Assembly (NCBI GenBank): GCA_025359565.1
Contig: JANYFY010000002.1
Location: 26,930 to 90,929, forward strand
From: Gammaproteobacteria bacterium
GTDB lineage: Bacteria > Pseudomonadota > Gammaproteobacteria > Steroidobacterales > Steroidobacteraceae
Reading direction: 5' to 3'
Length of the DNA: 64,000 nt
The translations under genes were made by a program, and so were the position numbers. A model generated the notes under the pieces. The model did not search any database and was not told the DNA's origin. It worked only from the letters and a program-made list of their open reading frames with translations. Below, in pieces: positions 55,622 to 63,723 of the stretch (its first letter is position 1; each line of letters begins with the position of its first letter).

Positions 55622-56964
55622 AATACGTCGAGCGCTTGATTTAAACGACTCACGCCGCGCACCGTCATGCCTTCCGGAGGTTTCTTTGGTACATTGGCAT
55701 CAGGTACGATTGCTAACTTAAAGCCATGTTTAGCTGCTTCGCGCAGTCTTTCCTCACCAAACGGTACGGGACGAATTTCACCTGCTAGCCCCAATTCGCC
55801 AAAGGCTATCAAGGTATTCGGCAAGGGAGTGTCCCGTAGACTCGAACGGGCTGCTAAGACAATCGCAAGATCGCCGGCCGTTTCCGCAAGCCTTACGCCG
55901 CCAACCACGTTGGCAAAAACGTCTTGACCCTGCAGTGATAGACCCGCGTGTCGATGTGCCACCGCTAGCAGCATCGTCAGTCGATTGCCATCAATGCCCA
56001 CAGCCACGCGTCGCGGATTTGATCCTAACGATGGGTCAGCCAACACTTGTACTTCAATTAGCAGAGAACGAGTACCCTCACGCATCACGGTAATGACGCT
56101 TCCGGATACGGGTTCAGAATGTCGCGACAAAAAAATCGCCGACGGGTTGGTGACCTCACGTAAGCCTTGCTCAAGCATTGCAAATACACCAATCTCGTTA
56201 GCGGCGCCAAAACGATTCTTCACCGAACGTAGCACTCGGAAGCGACTGCCTGTATCGCTTTCAAAATACAAAACCGTATCTACCATATGCTCTAGAACTC
56301 GAGGCCCAGCAATTTGCCCCTCTTTAGTGACGTGACCCACTAGCAATATGGCGGGACCGCCTGCCTTGGCAAAGCGAACTAGTTCGGCAGTACATTCGCG
56401 TAGCTGCGAAACAGCGCCGGGCGCAGATTCAACTCGCTGTGAATGCATTGTTTGAATAGAATCGACAATCAACACTTTAGCGACAAGCCCGGTTGCTGCC
56501 GCCACAATATCTTCGACGCAGGTTTCGGCAATCAAGCGTGCATCAGCGCGCTCTAGGCCTAGCCGGCGAGCGCGTAAGGCGACTTGTTTTAGCGACTCTT
56601 CGCCCGTGGCGTACAACACGGGTCCCAGCCCATTCAATGCAGCCGCAGCCTGCAGCATTAACGTCGACTTACCGATGCCTGGATCCCCTCCAATGAGCGT
56701 CACCGATCCAGGGACCAACCCTCCGCCGAGAACTCGATCTAGTTCGCTAGATCCTGTGGCGAGGCGAGGTTCATCGTGCATGGCCTCTAGCGCTAATGTG
56801 GTCGAAACATCAGACCGTCCCGTGCGCCTTGCATCGACTCGCATTGCCGTGCGTGTCTCCGCAGATAGGGTATTCCATTCGCCGCAGGTGGTGCATTGTC
56901 CCTGCCATTTTGGCGCAGCGGCTCCACAGTTTTGACAAAAAAAGACGTCTTTAGACTTAACCAT
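55618..56964 (-). CDS. radA: DNA repair protein RadA (Sms)
   Basis: RecA-like ATPase/helicase that promotes branch migration in recombination. A four-cysteine zinc motif (FCQNCGAAAPKWQGQCTTCG) is followed by Walker A LIGGDPGIGKSTLMLQAAAA, the KNRFG motif (VKNRFGAANEIGVFAM) and a Lon-like C-terminal domain (DLAIVLAARSSLRDTPLP). The ATG at 56962-56964 has AAGGA five bases upstream (448 aa, normal). Diverges from the kinase gene across about 97 bases. Confidence 0.96.
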   Translation of the reverse strand: MVKSKDVFFCQNCGAAAPKWQGQCTTCGEWNTLSAETRTAMRVDARRTGRSDVSTTLALEAMHDEPRLATGSSELDRVLGGGLVPGSVTLIGGDPGIGKSTLMLQAAAALNGLGPVLYATGEESLKQVALRARRLGLERADARLIAETCVEDIVAAATGLVAKVLIVDSIQTMHSQRVESAPGAVSQLRECTAELVRFAKAGGPAILLVGHVTKEGQIAGPRVLEHMVDTVLYFESDTGSRFRVLRSVKNRFGAANEIGVFAMLEQGLREVTNPSAIFLSRHSEPVSGSVITVMREGTRSLLIEVQVLADPSLGSNPRRVAVGIDGNRLTMLLAVAHRHAGLSLQGQDVFANVVGGVRLAETAGDLAIVLAARSSLRDTPLPNTLIAFGELGLAGEIRPVPFGEERLREAAKHGFKLAIVPDANVPKKPPEGMTVRGVSRLNQALDVF

Positions 56965-57061
56965 GAGCATCCTTTGGGTTGAACTGTGATCTTAACATTG
57001 CAGACCGTAGCCACCGATCGCCTATACTGAACCGCTTTAGGCATAACATTAAATCCACCGT

Positions 57062-58405
57062 ATGCGCAAAATTGGCTTAATTGCAGGAATCGCGGGTTTC
57101 GGTATCGTGGCATTGGATTTGCTACTACCGCCTGTCGTGCACTCGATTCCATGGGTTTGGCTTACCGGCTTAGCTCTGCTCGTCGGCGGCAGCGCGCTGT
57201 TCTTAATATCGGTATTTTTCGCATCCACGCCAAAAATCTTACCGGTAATTGCTGCGCGCCCCGCTGTGCTCGGAATTGAGACAGCACAGCTTTTAGACAA
57301 TTTTGAACAACGCTTCGCAGAGCTTAAGGGTCGTAAGCCGAACGCTACTGTCCTCGCGGATCTGTACTCTCTAGCTACACAGCTAGAACGTCGCCACCGA
57401 CAGCCGCAAGCCACTGCGGTTTACCGTCACTTAGCACGGTTGGACAATAATTATCTAGATGTTGCCGCACGTTTACGCGGTTTAATGGACTCTGAACTCC
57501 TAACTCCTAAGGCGGCGATACCCGCCAAAAACATCGCCGTAGCAAGTGGCGCGGCAGGCAAGAGCGAATCACGACTCGGAAGATATGTGCTCGAGCAAGA
57601 AATTGGGCGCGGCGCCATGGGAGTGGTTTACTTAGGTAGAGATACCGCTATTAATCGTTCGGTCGCCATCAAAGCTATTCCGCTTGCAAGTGAATTCAGT
57701 GATGTTGAATTGGCCGATGCTCGGGCAAGATTTTTCCGGGAAGCTGAAACAGCCGGCAGACTCAATCATCCCAGTATCGTTACAATTTATGATGTCGGCG
57801 AAGAGAGGGGGTTGGCCTATATTGCGATGGAATACCTTAAAGGTTGCCACCTTAGTGACCACACGACCCCTGGGAGCCTAATAGAGCCTCGTAAGGTACT
57901 CGAATTGGTGGGCCGAACAGCCGAAGCGCTAGGATTCGCCCACAAACAGCAAGTGGTACACCGCGACATCAAGCCCGCAAATCTAATGTACGATGCGGTT
58001 ACCGATACCTTAAAAATTACCGACTTTGGCATCGCGAGGTTGACCGGCATTGGCAGCACACGAACAGGGATCATTTTGGGAACACCCTCCTTCATGTCCC
58101 CCGAGCAGCTTGAGGGACGCGTAGTCACCGGACAATCGGATTTGTTTTCATTGGGAATTACTCTCTACCAACTATTAACCGGGCATTTACCCTTTACGGC
58201 GGATACAATGCCTGCATTGATGCAACAAATCGCCGAGGCAGCACATCCACGCTTAACGGTTATCAGGCCCGATTTACCGGCCTGTCTGGAGGGTATCCTG
58301 GATCGTGCGCTCGCTAAAAACCCTGAAGATCGGTTTGGTTCCGGCGCACATATGGCGGCAGCATTAGACGATTGTCGGCGAGCTTTGCCTGACAGGCTGT
58401 CATAA
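57062..58405 (+). CDS. Membrane-anchored Ser/Thr protein kinase (Hanks type)
   Basis: 447 aa. Two N-terminal membrane segments (residues ~5-25 and ~32-54) are followed by a TPR-like helical stretch (~80-142, ending LDNNYLDVAARLRGL) and a C-terminal kinase domain (~172-440). The kinase is complete: GRGAMGVVY, Lys204 in VAIKAIP, VVHRDIKPANLM and ITDFGIARLTG, with a threonine-containing activation loop (GSTRTGIILGTPSFMSPEQL). Having the kinase after the membrane segments is opposite to the common PASTA-kinase order. It heads a cassette with the PP2C and FHA genes. Confidence 0.93.
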   Translation: MRKIGLIAGIAGFGIVALDLLLPPVVHSIPWVWLTGLALLVGGSALFLISVFFASTPKILPVIAARPAVLGIETAQLLDNFEQRFAELKGRKPNATVLADLYSLATQLERRHRQPQATAVYRHLARLDNNYLDVAARLRGLMDSELLTPKAAIPAKNIAVASGAAGKSESRLGRYVLEQEIGRGAMGVVYLGRDTAINRSVAIKAIPLASEFSDVELADARARFFREAETAGRLNHPSIVTIYDVGEERGLAYIAMEYLKGCHLSDHTTPGSLIEPRKVLELVGRTAEALGFAHKQQVVHRDIKPANLMYDAVTDTLKITDFGIARLTGIGSTRTGIILGTPSFMSPEQLEGRVVTGQSDLFSLGITLYQLLTGHLPFTADTMPALMQQIAEAAHPRLTVIRPDLPACLEGILDRALAKNPEDRFGSGAHMAAALDDCRRALPDRLS

Positions 58406-58445
58406 TACCGACGGCAACCATGGAACTAGAAGCAAAACAATCCGC

Positions 58446-59267
58446 ATGAGTCTAAGAGGCAAGATCGCAAGCGTAGCCCTTACGGATACGGGAAGGGTGC
58501 GCGAACACAACGAAGACATGATTGGTACTGAGGCCGATATAGGGTTATTTGTCTTAGCTGACGGCATGGGTGGGTACAACGCAGGAGAAGTTGCCAGCGG
58601 CATCGCCGTAAAAACTATAATTAATTTAGTTAAGGAGTCTATGGCGCGGGAAAACTTAGGCCAGCGCGACCCGGGCGGATTGACGCGGCCCAGTATTATC
58701 TTACGCGACGCCATACAACGAGCGAATAAAATCATCTATCACACCTCGAAGACCCAACCGCAATGTGAGGGAATGGGCACTACCGTGGTGGCCTGTTTGT
58801 TTCATGACAATAAGATGTCGATTGCACACGTGGGCGATTCGCGCTTATATCGCCTGAGAGACAATCGATTTGAGCAAATGACCTTGGACCATTCTTTGCT
58901 CCAGGAGCTGGTGGACCGGGGTTTTTATTCACAACAGGAAGCCCAACGAGCGGCCAACAAGAATTACGTCACTCGCGCCTTAGGCGTTGAGGAAAACGTC
59001 GAAGTAGAGATTCACGAGCAAGTAGTCCAAAAGAGCGATTATTATGTACTCTGCTCGGATGGGCTATCGGATATGATTGAAGATGAGGATATTCACTTAA
59101 CAATAAGCACCTTTAATGCTAATCTGGAGATGGTTGCTAAGCAATTGATTCAGCTTTCAAATGATAATGGTGGGCGAGATAATGTATCTGTCATTATGAC
59201 GCACGTGACTGAGTTGTTTCCCGCTCAGCGACGCATGTTTGACAAGATATTGGGATGGTTTAGTTAG
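58446..59267 (+). CDS. PP2C-family Ser/Thr protein phosphatase
   Basis: 273 aa phosphatase of the PPM/PP2C (Stp1-like) type. Metal-binding aspartates lie in VREHNEDMIGTE, VLADGMGGYNAGEVAS, LCSDGLSDMIED and GGRDNVSVIMTHV; the central SIAHVGDSRLYRLRD strand is present. All metal ligands appear intact, so it should be active. It lies 40 bases after the kinase and presumably reverses its action. Confidence 0.95.
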   Translation: MSLRGKIASVALTDTGRVREHNEDMIGTEADIGLFVLADGMGGYNAGEVASGIAVKTIINLVKESMARENLGQRDPGGLTRPSIILRDAIQRANKIIYHTSKTQPQCEGMGTTVVACLFHDNKMSIAHVGDSRLYRLRDNRFEQMTLDHSLLQELVDRGFYSQQEAQRAANKNYVTRALGVEENVEVEIHEQVVQKSDYYVLCSDGLSDMIEDEDIHLTISTFNANLEMVAKQLIQLSNDNGGRDNVSVIMTHVTELFPAQRRMFDKILGWFS

Positions 59268-59282
59268 AACTCTGGAGTCTAA

Positions 59283-59996
59283 ATGGCACGCCTGATGCTT
59301 AGCTTGGATGGTCAAGTCCTCGCAGAATATAATATGAATAAAGAGCGCTACACAGTGGGGCGCTTACCGGATAACGATATTCGTATCGATAACCCCGCGG
59401 TGAGTGGTCATCATTCACTTATCATAAATATTCTGAACGATTCGTTTCTGGAAGACTTAAACAGTACTAATGGAACTTACGTTAACGGAAAACTGATTAA
59501 GAAACATGCCATGCAGAATGGCGATGTGATCACCGTCGGCCACCATCAGCTGCGATTCGCAGACAGCCAAAGCGGCAATACCGATCAAGATGAATTTGAA
59601 AAAACTATGGTCATTTCGTCCAGCTCACAGGGCGAGGATCGTATTCGGCGTGTCGGACAAGCCGTTGACCAGGCTGCAAAGGCTGTACCTAAGCGCGGTG
59701 GCATACCGAGCAATGCCACTGCATTGCCGAAGGCTAAACTACAAGTATTGAGCGGCGCATTCGCGGGTCGTGAACTTGAATTGACGAAGGCGCTTACTAC
59801 GCTGGGTCGTCCAGGAGTTCAAGTGGCTGCCATCACCCGCCGTCCTGAAGGCTATTTTATTGTGCATGTGGATAGCGGTAAGGAAAATGATTTCCCGCAG
59901 GTAAACGGGGTACCGATTGGACCGCAAGCAAGAAGACTTAATGACAATGATGTTGTGCAGCTTGCCGGTGTGAAAATGGGCTTTTTTGAGAGCTAA
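59283..59996 (+). CDS. Twin FHA-domain protein
   Basis: 237 aa. The N-terminal FHA domain (residues ~20-95) has the phosphothreonine-binding residues in VGRLPDND, SGHHSLI and NSTNGTYVNG. A linker (~96-148) contains FEKTMVI with Thr108, a plausible kinase site. A second, more diverged FHA-like domain (~150-237, LQVLSGAFAGRELELTKALT, LGRPG, NGVPIG) ends the protein. As the third gene of the kinase-phosphatase cassette it is the likely substrate or reader. It converges on alr. Confidence 0.9.
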   Translation: MARLMLSLDGQVLAEYNMNKERYTVGRLPDNDIRIDNPAVSGHHSLIINILNDSFLEDLNSTNGTYVNGKLIKKHAMQNGDVITVGHHQLRFADSQSGNTDQDEFEKTMVISSSSQGEDRIRRVGQAVDQAAKAVPKRGGIPSNATALPKAKLQVLSGAFAGRELELTKALTTLGRPGVQVAAITRRPEGYFIVHVDSGKENDFPQVNGVPIGPQARRLNDNDVVQLAGVKMGFFES

Positions 59997-60005
59997 GGCG
60001 AAGCT

Positions 60006-61091
60006 TCAGGGTTCGCTAACGTCGACCGCGACTCGCTGGCTAATACCGCAGAGTAATTCGTAGGGAATGGTATCTGCCCACACGGCGATTTCTTCCACCG
60101 GCAAATCAGTGCCCCACAGAATCACGGGATCACCTAGCTTTGCACGCGATGTAACATCGGTCACATCGATACCGATCATGTCCATCGATACGCGGCCCGC
60201 AAGGACAGCGCGCTCACCATTGACTAAGACCGGGGTACCCGACGCAAGAGCGCGCGGATAGCCATCTCCATAACCGATCGCAGCGATGGCGAGTCGAGTG
60301 TTGCGCTTAGCCGTCCACGCTCCGCCATAACCCACCGTCTCACCTGGCAATACATCTTTCACCGCTATAAGGGTTGAACGTAGAGTCATCACCGCTTTGA
60401 GTCCAAAATCCGCACCGGTAGAGCCAGTGAGCGGCGACACGCCGTACAGCAGCAACCCCGGCCGAATCCATTCAGTCAGACCTTCTGGATATCCCAATAT
60501 TGCAGCGGAATTCTCTATACACCGTTCCCCCGATAACGTGCGGGAAGCCTCCGCAAACACCGCAAGCTGTGCCAGCGTCGCAGCCCTGTCGGGCAAGTCG
60601 GCCGAAGCCATATGGGTAAATAGTGCAACCGGTTGTCGTACATTGGGATTGTGCTGAAGTGCCTTGATTGCTCTCCCAAAATCTAAACTCTTGAAACCGA
60701 GCCGGTTCATCCCAGAGTCCAGCTTGAGCCAGATCCGAAACTGAAAACCTGTGGACACCGCACTCAGCAGCTCAACTTGCTCATGCGTGTGGACTACCAA
60801 CTCAAAATTAAATTTCTCGGCAGCTTCCAGCTGCTCTGCGTCGAGAACACCCTCCAATAACACTACCGGCAGAATGATGCCCGCATTGCGCAGACTCACA
60901 CCCTCTTCCAATCGAGCCACGGCAAAAGCGTCCACCCCAGCGAGGGCGCGTGTCACTGGAATTAGGCCATGACCGTAAGCATTGGCTTTTACAACAGCCA
61001 TCACGCGAGAATGGGGTGCCATCTTTCTTAGCACATGCACGTTGTGACGCAATGCAGAGCAATCAATAGTTGCGCTAGTGATTGATTTCAA
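60006..61091 (-). CDS. alr: Alanine racemase
   Basis: PLP enzyme making D-alanine for peptidoglycan. The PLP lysine is in MAVVKANAYGHGLIPV (near residue 35); FAVARLEEGVSLRNAGI, WIRPGLLLYGVSPLTGS and the catalytic-tyrosine region VGYGGAWTAKRNTRLAIAAI follow, then VSMDMIGIDVTDV. 361 aa, normal. Its start overlaps the dnaB stop by four bases; dnaB-alr is a common gammaproteobacterial pairing. Confidence 0.97.
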   Translation of the reverse strand: MKSITSATIDCSALRHNVHVLRKMAPHSRVMAVVKANAYGHGLIPVTRALAGVDAFAVARLEEGVSLRNAGIILPVVLLEGVLDAEQLEAAEKFNFELVVHTHEQVELLSAVSTGFQFRIWLKLDSGMNRLGFKSLDFGRAIKALQHNPNVRQPVALFTHMASADLPDRAATLAQLAVFAEASRTLSGERCIENSAAILGYPEGLTEWIRPGLLLYGVSPLTGSTGADFGLKAVMTLRSTLIAVKDVLPGETVGYGGAWTAKRNTRLAIAAIGYGDGYPRALASGTPVLVNGERAVLAGRVSMDMIGIDVTDVTSRAKLGDPVILWGTDLPVEEIAVWADTIPYELLCGISQRVAVDVSEP

Positions 61092-62443
61092 CGAAAGACG
61101 CCCTCGGCATAAGACTCTGGCGCGTAATTCTCAAACTTAGTGTATTGCCCCAGGAAAGTTAGTTGCACATCTCCGGTGGGACCGTTACGTTGTTTGGCAA
61201 TAATAATATCGGCGATTCCCTTGCGGGTAGTATTGGGGTCATAAACCTCTTCGCGATAGATTAATAGGATGACATCAGCATCCTGCTCAATCGCTCCGCT
61301 CTCACGAAGATCAGACATCACGGGTTTTTTCTCAACGCGCTGCTCGACGCCCCGATTAAGCTGCGATAAGGCTATTACAGGAACTTTAAGCTCTTTAGCT
61401 AAAGCTTTTAATGACCTAGATATTTCGGAAATTTCGGTCGCCCGATTCTCCTTGGTGCCAGATACCTGCATCAACTGCAAGTAGTCCACCACAATAAGGT
61501 CAAGCCCCCGCTCACGCTTCAATCGCCGTGCACGCGCACGCACTTCGGTAGGTGTCAAAGCAGGTGTCTCATCCACAAATATTTTAGCGTTCGAGAGCTG
61601 AGTCATCGCCGAATCAATGCGCGGCCAATCATCTTCATGGAGTCGTCCCGAACGCAAATTGCTCTGATTGATCCGCCCGAGCGAGGAAATCATTCGCAAC
61701 GTCAGCGACTCCGCTGACATTTCCATACTGAATATCGCAGCAGACTTAGCAAAGCCGAGTGCAGCATTCTCGGCAATATTGACCGCCAAAGTAGTCTTAC
61801 CCATCGACGGTCGTCCAGCAATCACAATTAGATCGCCTGCTTGCAAACCTGAAGTCATCTCATCGAGTTGCTTGAATCCGGTTGAAACTCCGGTCAAAGT
61901 ACCGTCGGAATGGTAAAGCTCGTCAATTTTGTTAACGACTTCTGGGAGAATACTTTTTACTGTACGAAATCCAACCTTACCACGCGAACCTCGCTCGGCG
62001 ATCTCGAATACTGCGCGTTCAGCTTCGTCGACGACTTCACGCGCTTCGCGGCCTTCTGGCTCTAGGGCACTCCCCACGATCAGATTTCCCGCAGTAATTA
62101 ATTGTCTCAGGACCGAGCGCTCGCGCACGATATCGGCATATGCGCGGATGTTGGCCGAGGTTGGCGTATCGCGGGCGAGTGCTCCCAAATAAGAGAGGCC
62201 GCCAATTTGTTCAAGCACTCCCTGACTTTCCAAGTGTCCCGACAAAGTGACCGCATCACACGGCTGATTGCGCTCAATCAGTCCCGCTACCGCCTCAAAT
62301 ATTAAGCGATGATCGTTCCGGTAGAAGTCTTCGGCAAGAACTCTATCGGCAATCTGATCCCAAGCCGCAGCGTCCAACATGAGGCCACCGAGGACTGATT
62401 GCTCAGCCTCAATAGAATGAGGAGGGAGTCGCAATCCGTCCAT
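61088..62443 (-). CDS. dnaB: Replicative DNA helicase DnaB
   Basis: Hexameric fork helicase. The N-terminal DnaB domain (PPHSIEAEQSVLGGLMLDAA) is followed by the RecA-like ATPase with Walker A VIAGRPSMGKTTLAVNIAEN, Walker B LIVVDYLQLMQVSG and PVIALSQLNRGVEQR, then ESGAIEQDADVILLIYREEV. The ATG at 62441-62443 gives 451 aa; an in-frame TTG two codons before is possible. The ribosome-binding site is not evident and the upstream gap is filled by a strong hairpin (62445-62472). Confidence 0.97.
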   Translation of the reverse strand: MDGLRLPPHSIEAEQSVLGGLMLDAAAWDQIADRVLAEDFYRNDHRLIFEAVAGLIERNQPCDAVTLSGHLESQGVLEQIGGLSYLGALARDTPTSANIRAYADIVRERSVLRQLITAGNLIVGSALEPEGREAREVVDEAERAVFEIAERGSRGKVGFRTVKSILPEVVNKIDELYHSDGTLTGVSTGFKQLDEMTSGLQAGDLIVIAGRPSMGKTTLAVNIAENAALGFAKSAAIFSMEMSAESLTLRMISSLGRINQSNLRSGRLHEDDWPRIDSAMTQLSNAKIFVDETPALTPTEVRARARRLKRERGLDLIVVDYLQLMQVSGTKENRATEISEISRSLKALAKELKVPVIALSQLNRGVEQRVEKKPVMSDLRESGAIEQDADVILLIYREEVYDPNTTRKGIADIIIAKQRNGPTGDVQLTFLGQYTKFENYAPESYAEGVFR

Positions 62444-62444
62444 A

Positions 62445-62472
62445 GGCAAAGCCAGCCGTATGCGGCTTTGCC
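62445..62472 (-). promoter_or_regulatory. Hairpin between rplI and dnaB
   Basis: GGCAAAGCC (62445-62453) and GGCTTTGCC (62464-62472) form a perfect nine-base inverted repeat around a ten-base loop; inside it AGCCG-TATG-CGGCT (62454-62467) offers an alternative stem. It fills the gap between the rplI stop and the dnaB ATG and has no U-tract. It could be a processing site or translational control that lowers dnaB output relative to the ribosomal protein genes. Confidence 0.55.
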
Positions 62473-62477
62473 TGCCG

Positions 62478-62927
62478 CTACTCTTCGGCGACGACAGTGA
62501 CCGTCATGGTCACATCAACATCAGTATGCAAATGGAGTTGCACCTGGTGTTCACCGATTGAGCGAATCGGTCCGTTAGGCATACGCACTTCGCTACGTGT
62601 AATCGCGTGGCCCGCTTTGACCGCAGCCTCAGCAATATCGGCCGTGCCGATTGACCCGAATAACTTACCTTCAGTACCGGCTTTAGCACCCAACACCAGC
62701 TTCAAGTTTTCCAGATTTGTAGCACGAGCCTGGGCGGATCCGTGTTCTTCATGTGCCTTGGCTTCCAATATATGGCGCTGGGTCTCAAACTTGGCGATGT
62801 TGGTTGCGGTCGCCAAAGTAGCCTTACCGGTTGGAACCAAGAAATTACGTGCGTACCCCGATTTTACTTTGACACGGTCCCCAATAACCCCAAGGTTCGC
62901 CACTTTTTGCAACAATATGATTTCCAT
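62478..62927 (-). CDS. rplI: 50S ribosomal protein L9
   Basis: MEIILLQKVANLGVIGDRVK, KSGYARNFLVPTGKATLATA and the C-terminal domain (LFGSIGTADIAEAAVKAGHA, GEHQVQLHLHTDVDVTMTV) are typical of L9. 149 aa, normal. Third gene of rpsF-rpsR-rplI. Confidence 0.98.
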   Translation of the reverse strand: MEIILLQKVANLGVIGDRVKVKSGYARNFLVPTGKATLATATNIAKFETQRHILEAKAHEEHGSAQARATNLENLKLVLGAKAGTEGKLFGSIGTADIAEAAVKAGHAITRSEVRMPNGPIRSIGEHQVQLHLHTDVDVTMTVTVVAEE

Positions 62928-62939
62928 AACGGTGTCGCC

Positions 62940-63164
62940 CTAGTGCTGATCGGTGTAAGGCAGCAAGCTTAAGTAACGTGCGCGACGAATCGCGAGCTGT
63001 AATTGCCGCTGATAGTGTGCATGTGTGCCTGTGATTCGACTCGGAACTATTTTCCCAGTCTCCGTAATATAACTCTTAAGAGTCGTTATATCTTTGTAGT
63101 CGATTTGTTTAACATCATCGGCCGTAAAACGGCAGAACTTTTTGCGACGAAAAAAACGTGCCAT
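62940..63164 (-). CDS. rpsR: 30S ribosomal protein S18
   Basis: [40 protein letters not shown] and [12 protein letters not shown] are diagnostic S18 sequences. 74 aa, normal, with a single cysteine rather than the zinc-binding set. Lies 18 bases after rpsF. Confidence 0.98.
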   Translation of the reverse strand: MARFFRRKKFCRFTADDVKQIDYKDITTLKSYITETGKIVPSRITGTHAHYQRQLQLAIRRARYLSLLPYTDQH

Positions 63165-63182
63165 TGAATGCTCCTTATACCC

Positions 63183-63575
63183 TTACCGAACGCCCATTGG
63201 CATGTCGTCGTCTTCGCCATCGTCACCAAAGTCGTCATGCCGACGTGCGTTCTCATCCGGCGCACGCGCCATTGGTGAGGCATCGGTGACCGCTTCGTCC
63301 ATTTTGACAACAAGGCTTCGAAGGACCGCATCACTAAAACGAAAAGAACCGGTTAGTTCGGTGAGAGTCTTCTGATCGCACTCTATATTCAGCAAGATGT
63401 AGTGCGCTTTGTGAACTTTCGAAATCGGGAATGTCAATTGACGGCGGCCCCAGTCCTCAAACCGATGCACCGATCCCCCGCCAGCAGCAATCATACCTTT
63501 GTAGCGATCCACCATAGCGGGGACTTGTTCGCTCTGATCCGGGTGGACCAGCAGCACTATTTCATAATGTCGCAT
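63183..63575 (-). CDS. rpsF: 30S ribosomal protein S6
   Basis: [40 protein letters not shown] and [12 protein letters not shown] are typical S6, with a long acidic C-terminal tail ([14 protein letters not shown]). 130 aa. The ribosome-binding site GGGAG lies partly in the loop of a small hairpin (63577-63589). First gene of the operon, with a good promoter upstream. Confidence 0.98.
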   Translation of the reverse strand: MRHYEIVLLVHPDQSEQVPAMVDRYKGMIAAGGGSVHRFEDWGRRQLTFPISKVHKAHYILLNIECDQKTLTELTGSFRFSDAVLRSLVVKMDEAVTDASPMARAPDENARRHDDFGDDGEDDDMPMGVR

Positions 63576-63576
63576 T

Positions 63577-63591
63577 GTAGGCTCCCTACGG
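63577..63591 (-). promoter_or_regulatory. Hairpin overlapping the rpsF ribosome-binding site
   Basis: On the minus strand CCGTAGGGAGCCTAC ends one base before the rpsF ATG; GTAGG (63589-63585) pairs with CCTAC (63581-63577) around a GAG loop that holds part of the Shine-Dalgarno GGGAG. A CCG immediately precedes the stem, a feature I recall from the S6:S18-binding leader motif. It may allow autoregulation by the S6:S18 complex; this is inference. Confidence 0.45.
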
Positions 63592-63658
63592 TTTTAGCTT
63601 CCCGTTGCGAGGGGTGAAGCAAGGAGTAAAGCCGGGCGGCCGGCGAAAAAGAACGCGA

Positions 63659-63688
63659 AGAATACACTTTTTGCCGCAGGAAGGTCAA
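63659..63688 (-). promoter_or_regulatory. Sigma-70-type promoter of rpsF-rpsR-rplI
   Basis: TTGACC (63688-63683), an 18-base spacer and TATTCT (63664-63659) on the minus strand form a good vegetative promoter. Transcription would begin near 63652, giving a leader of about 75 bases ahead of rpsF that includes the hairpin at 63577-63591. Confidence 0.6.
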
Positions 63689-63723
63689 GTGCTTTACCGA
63701 ACCTCGTAGTGCATACTCGTTCG

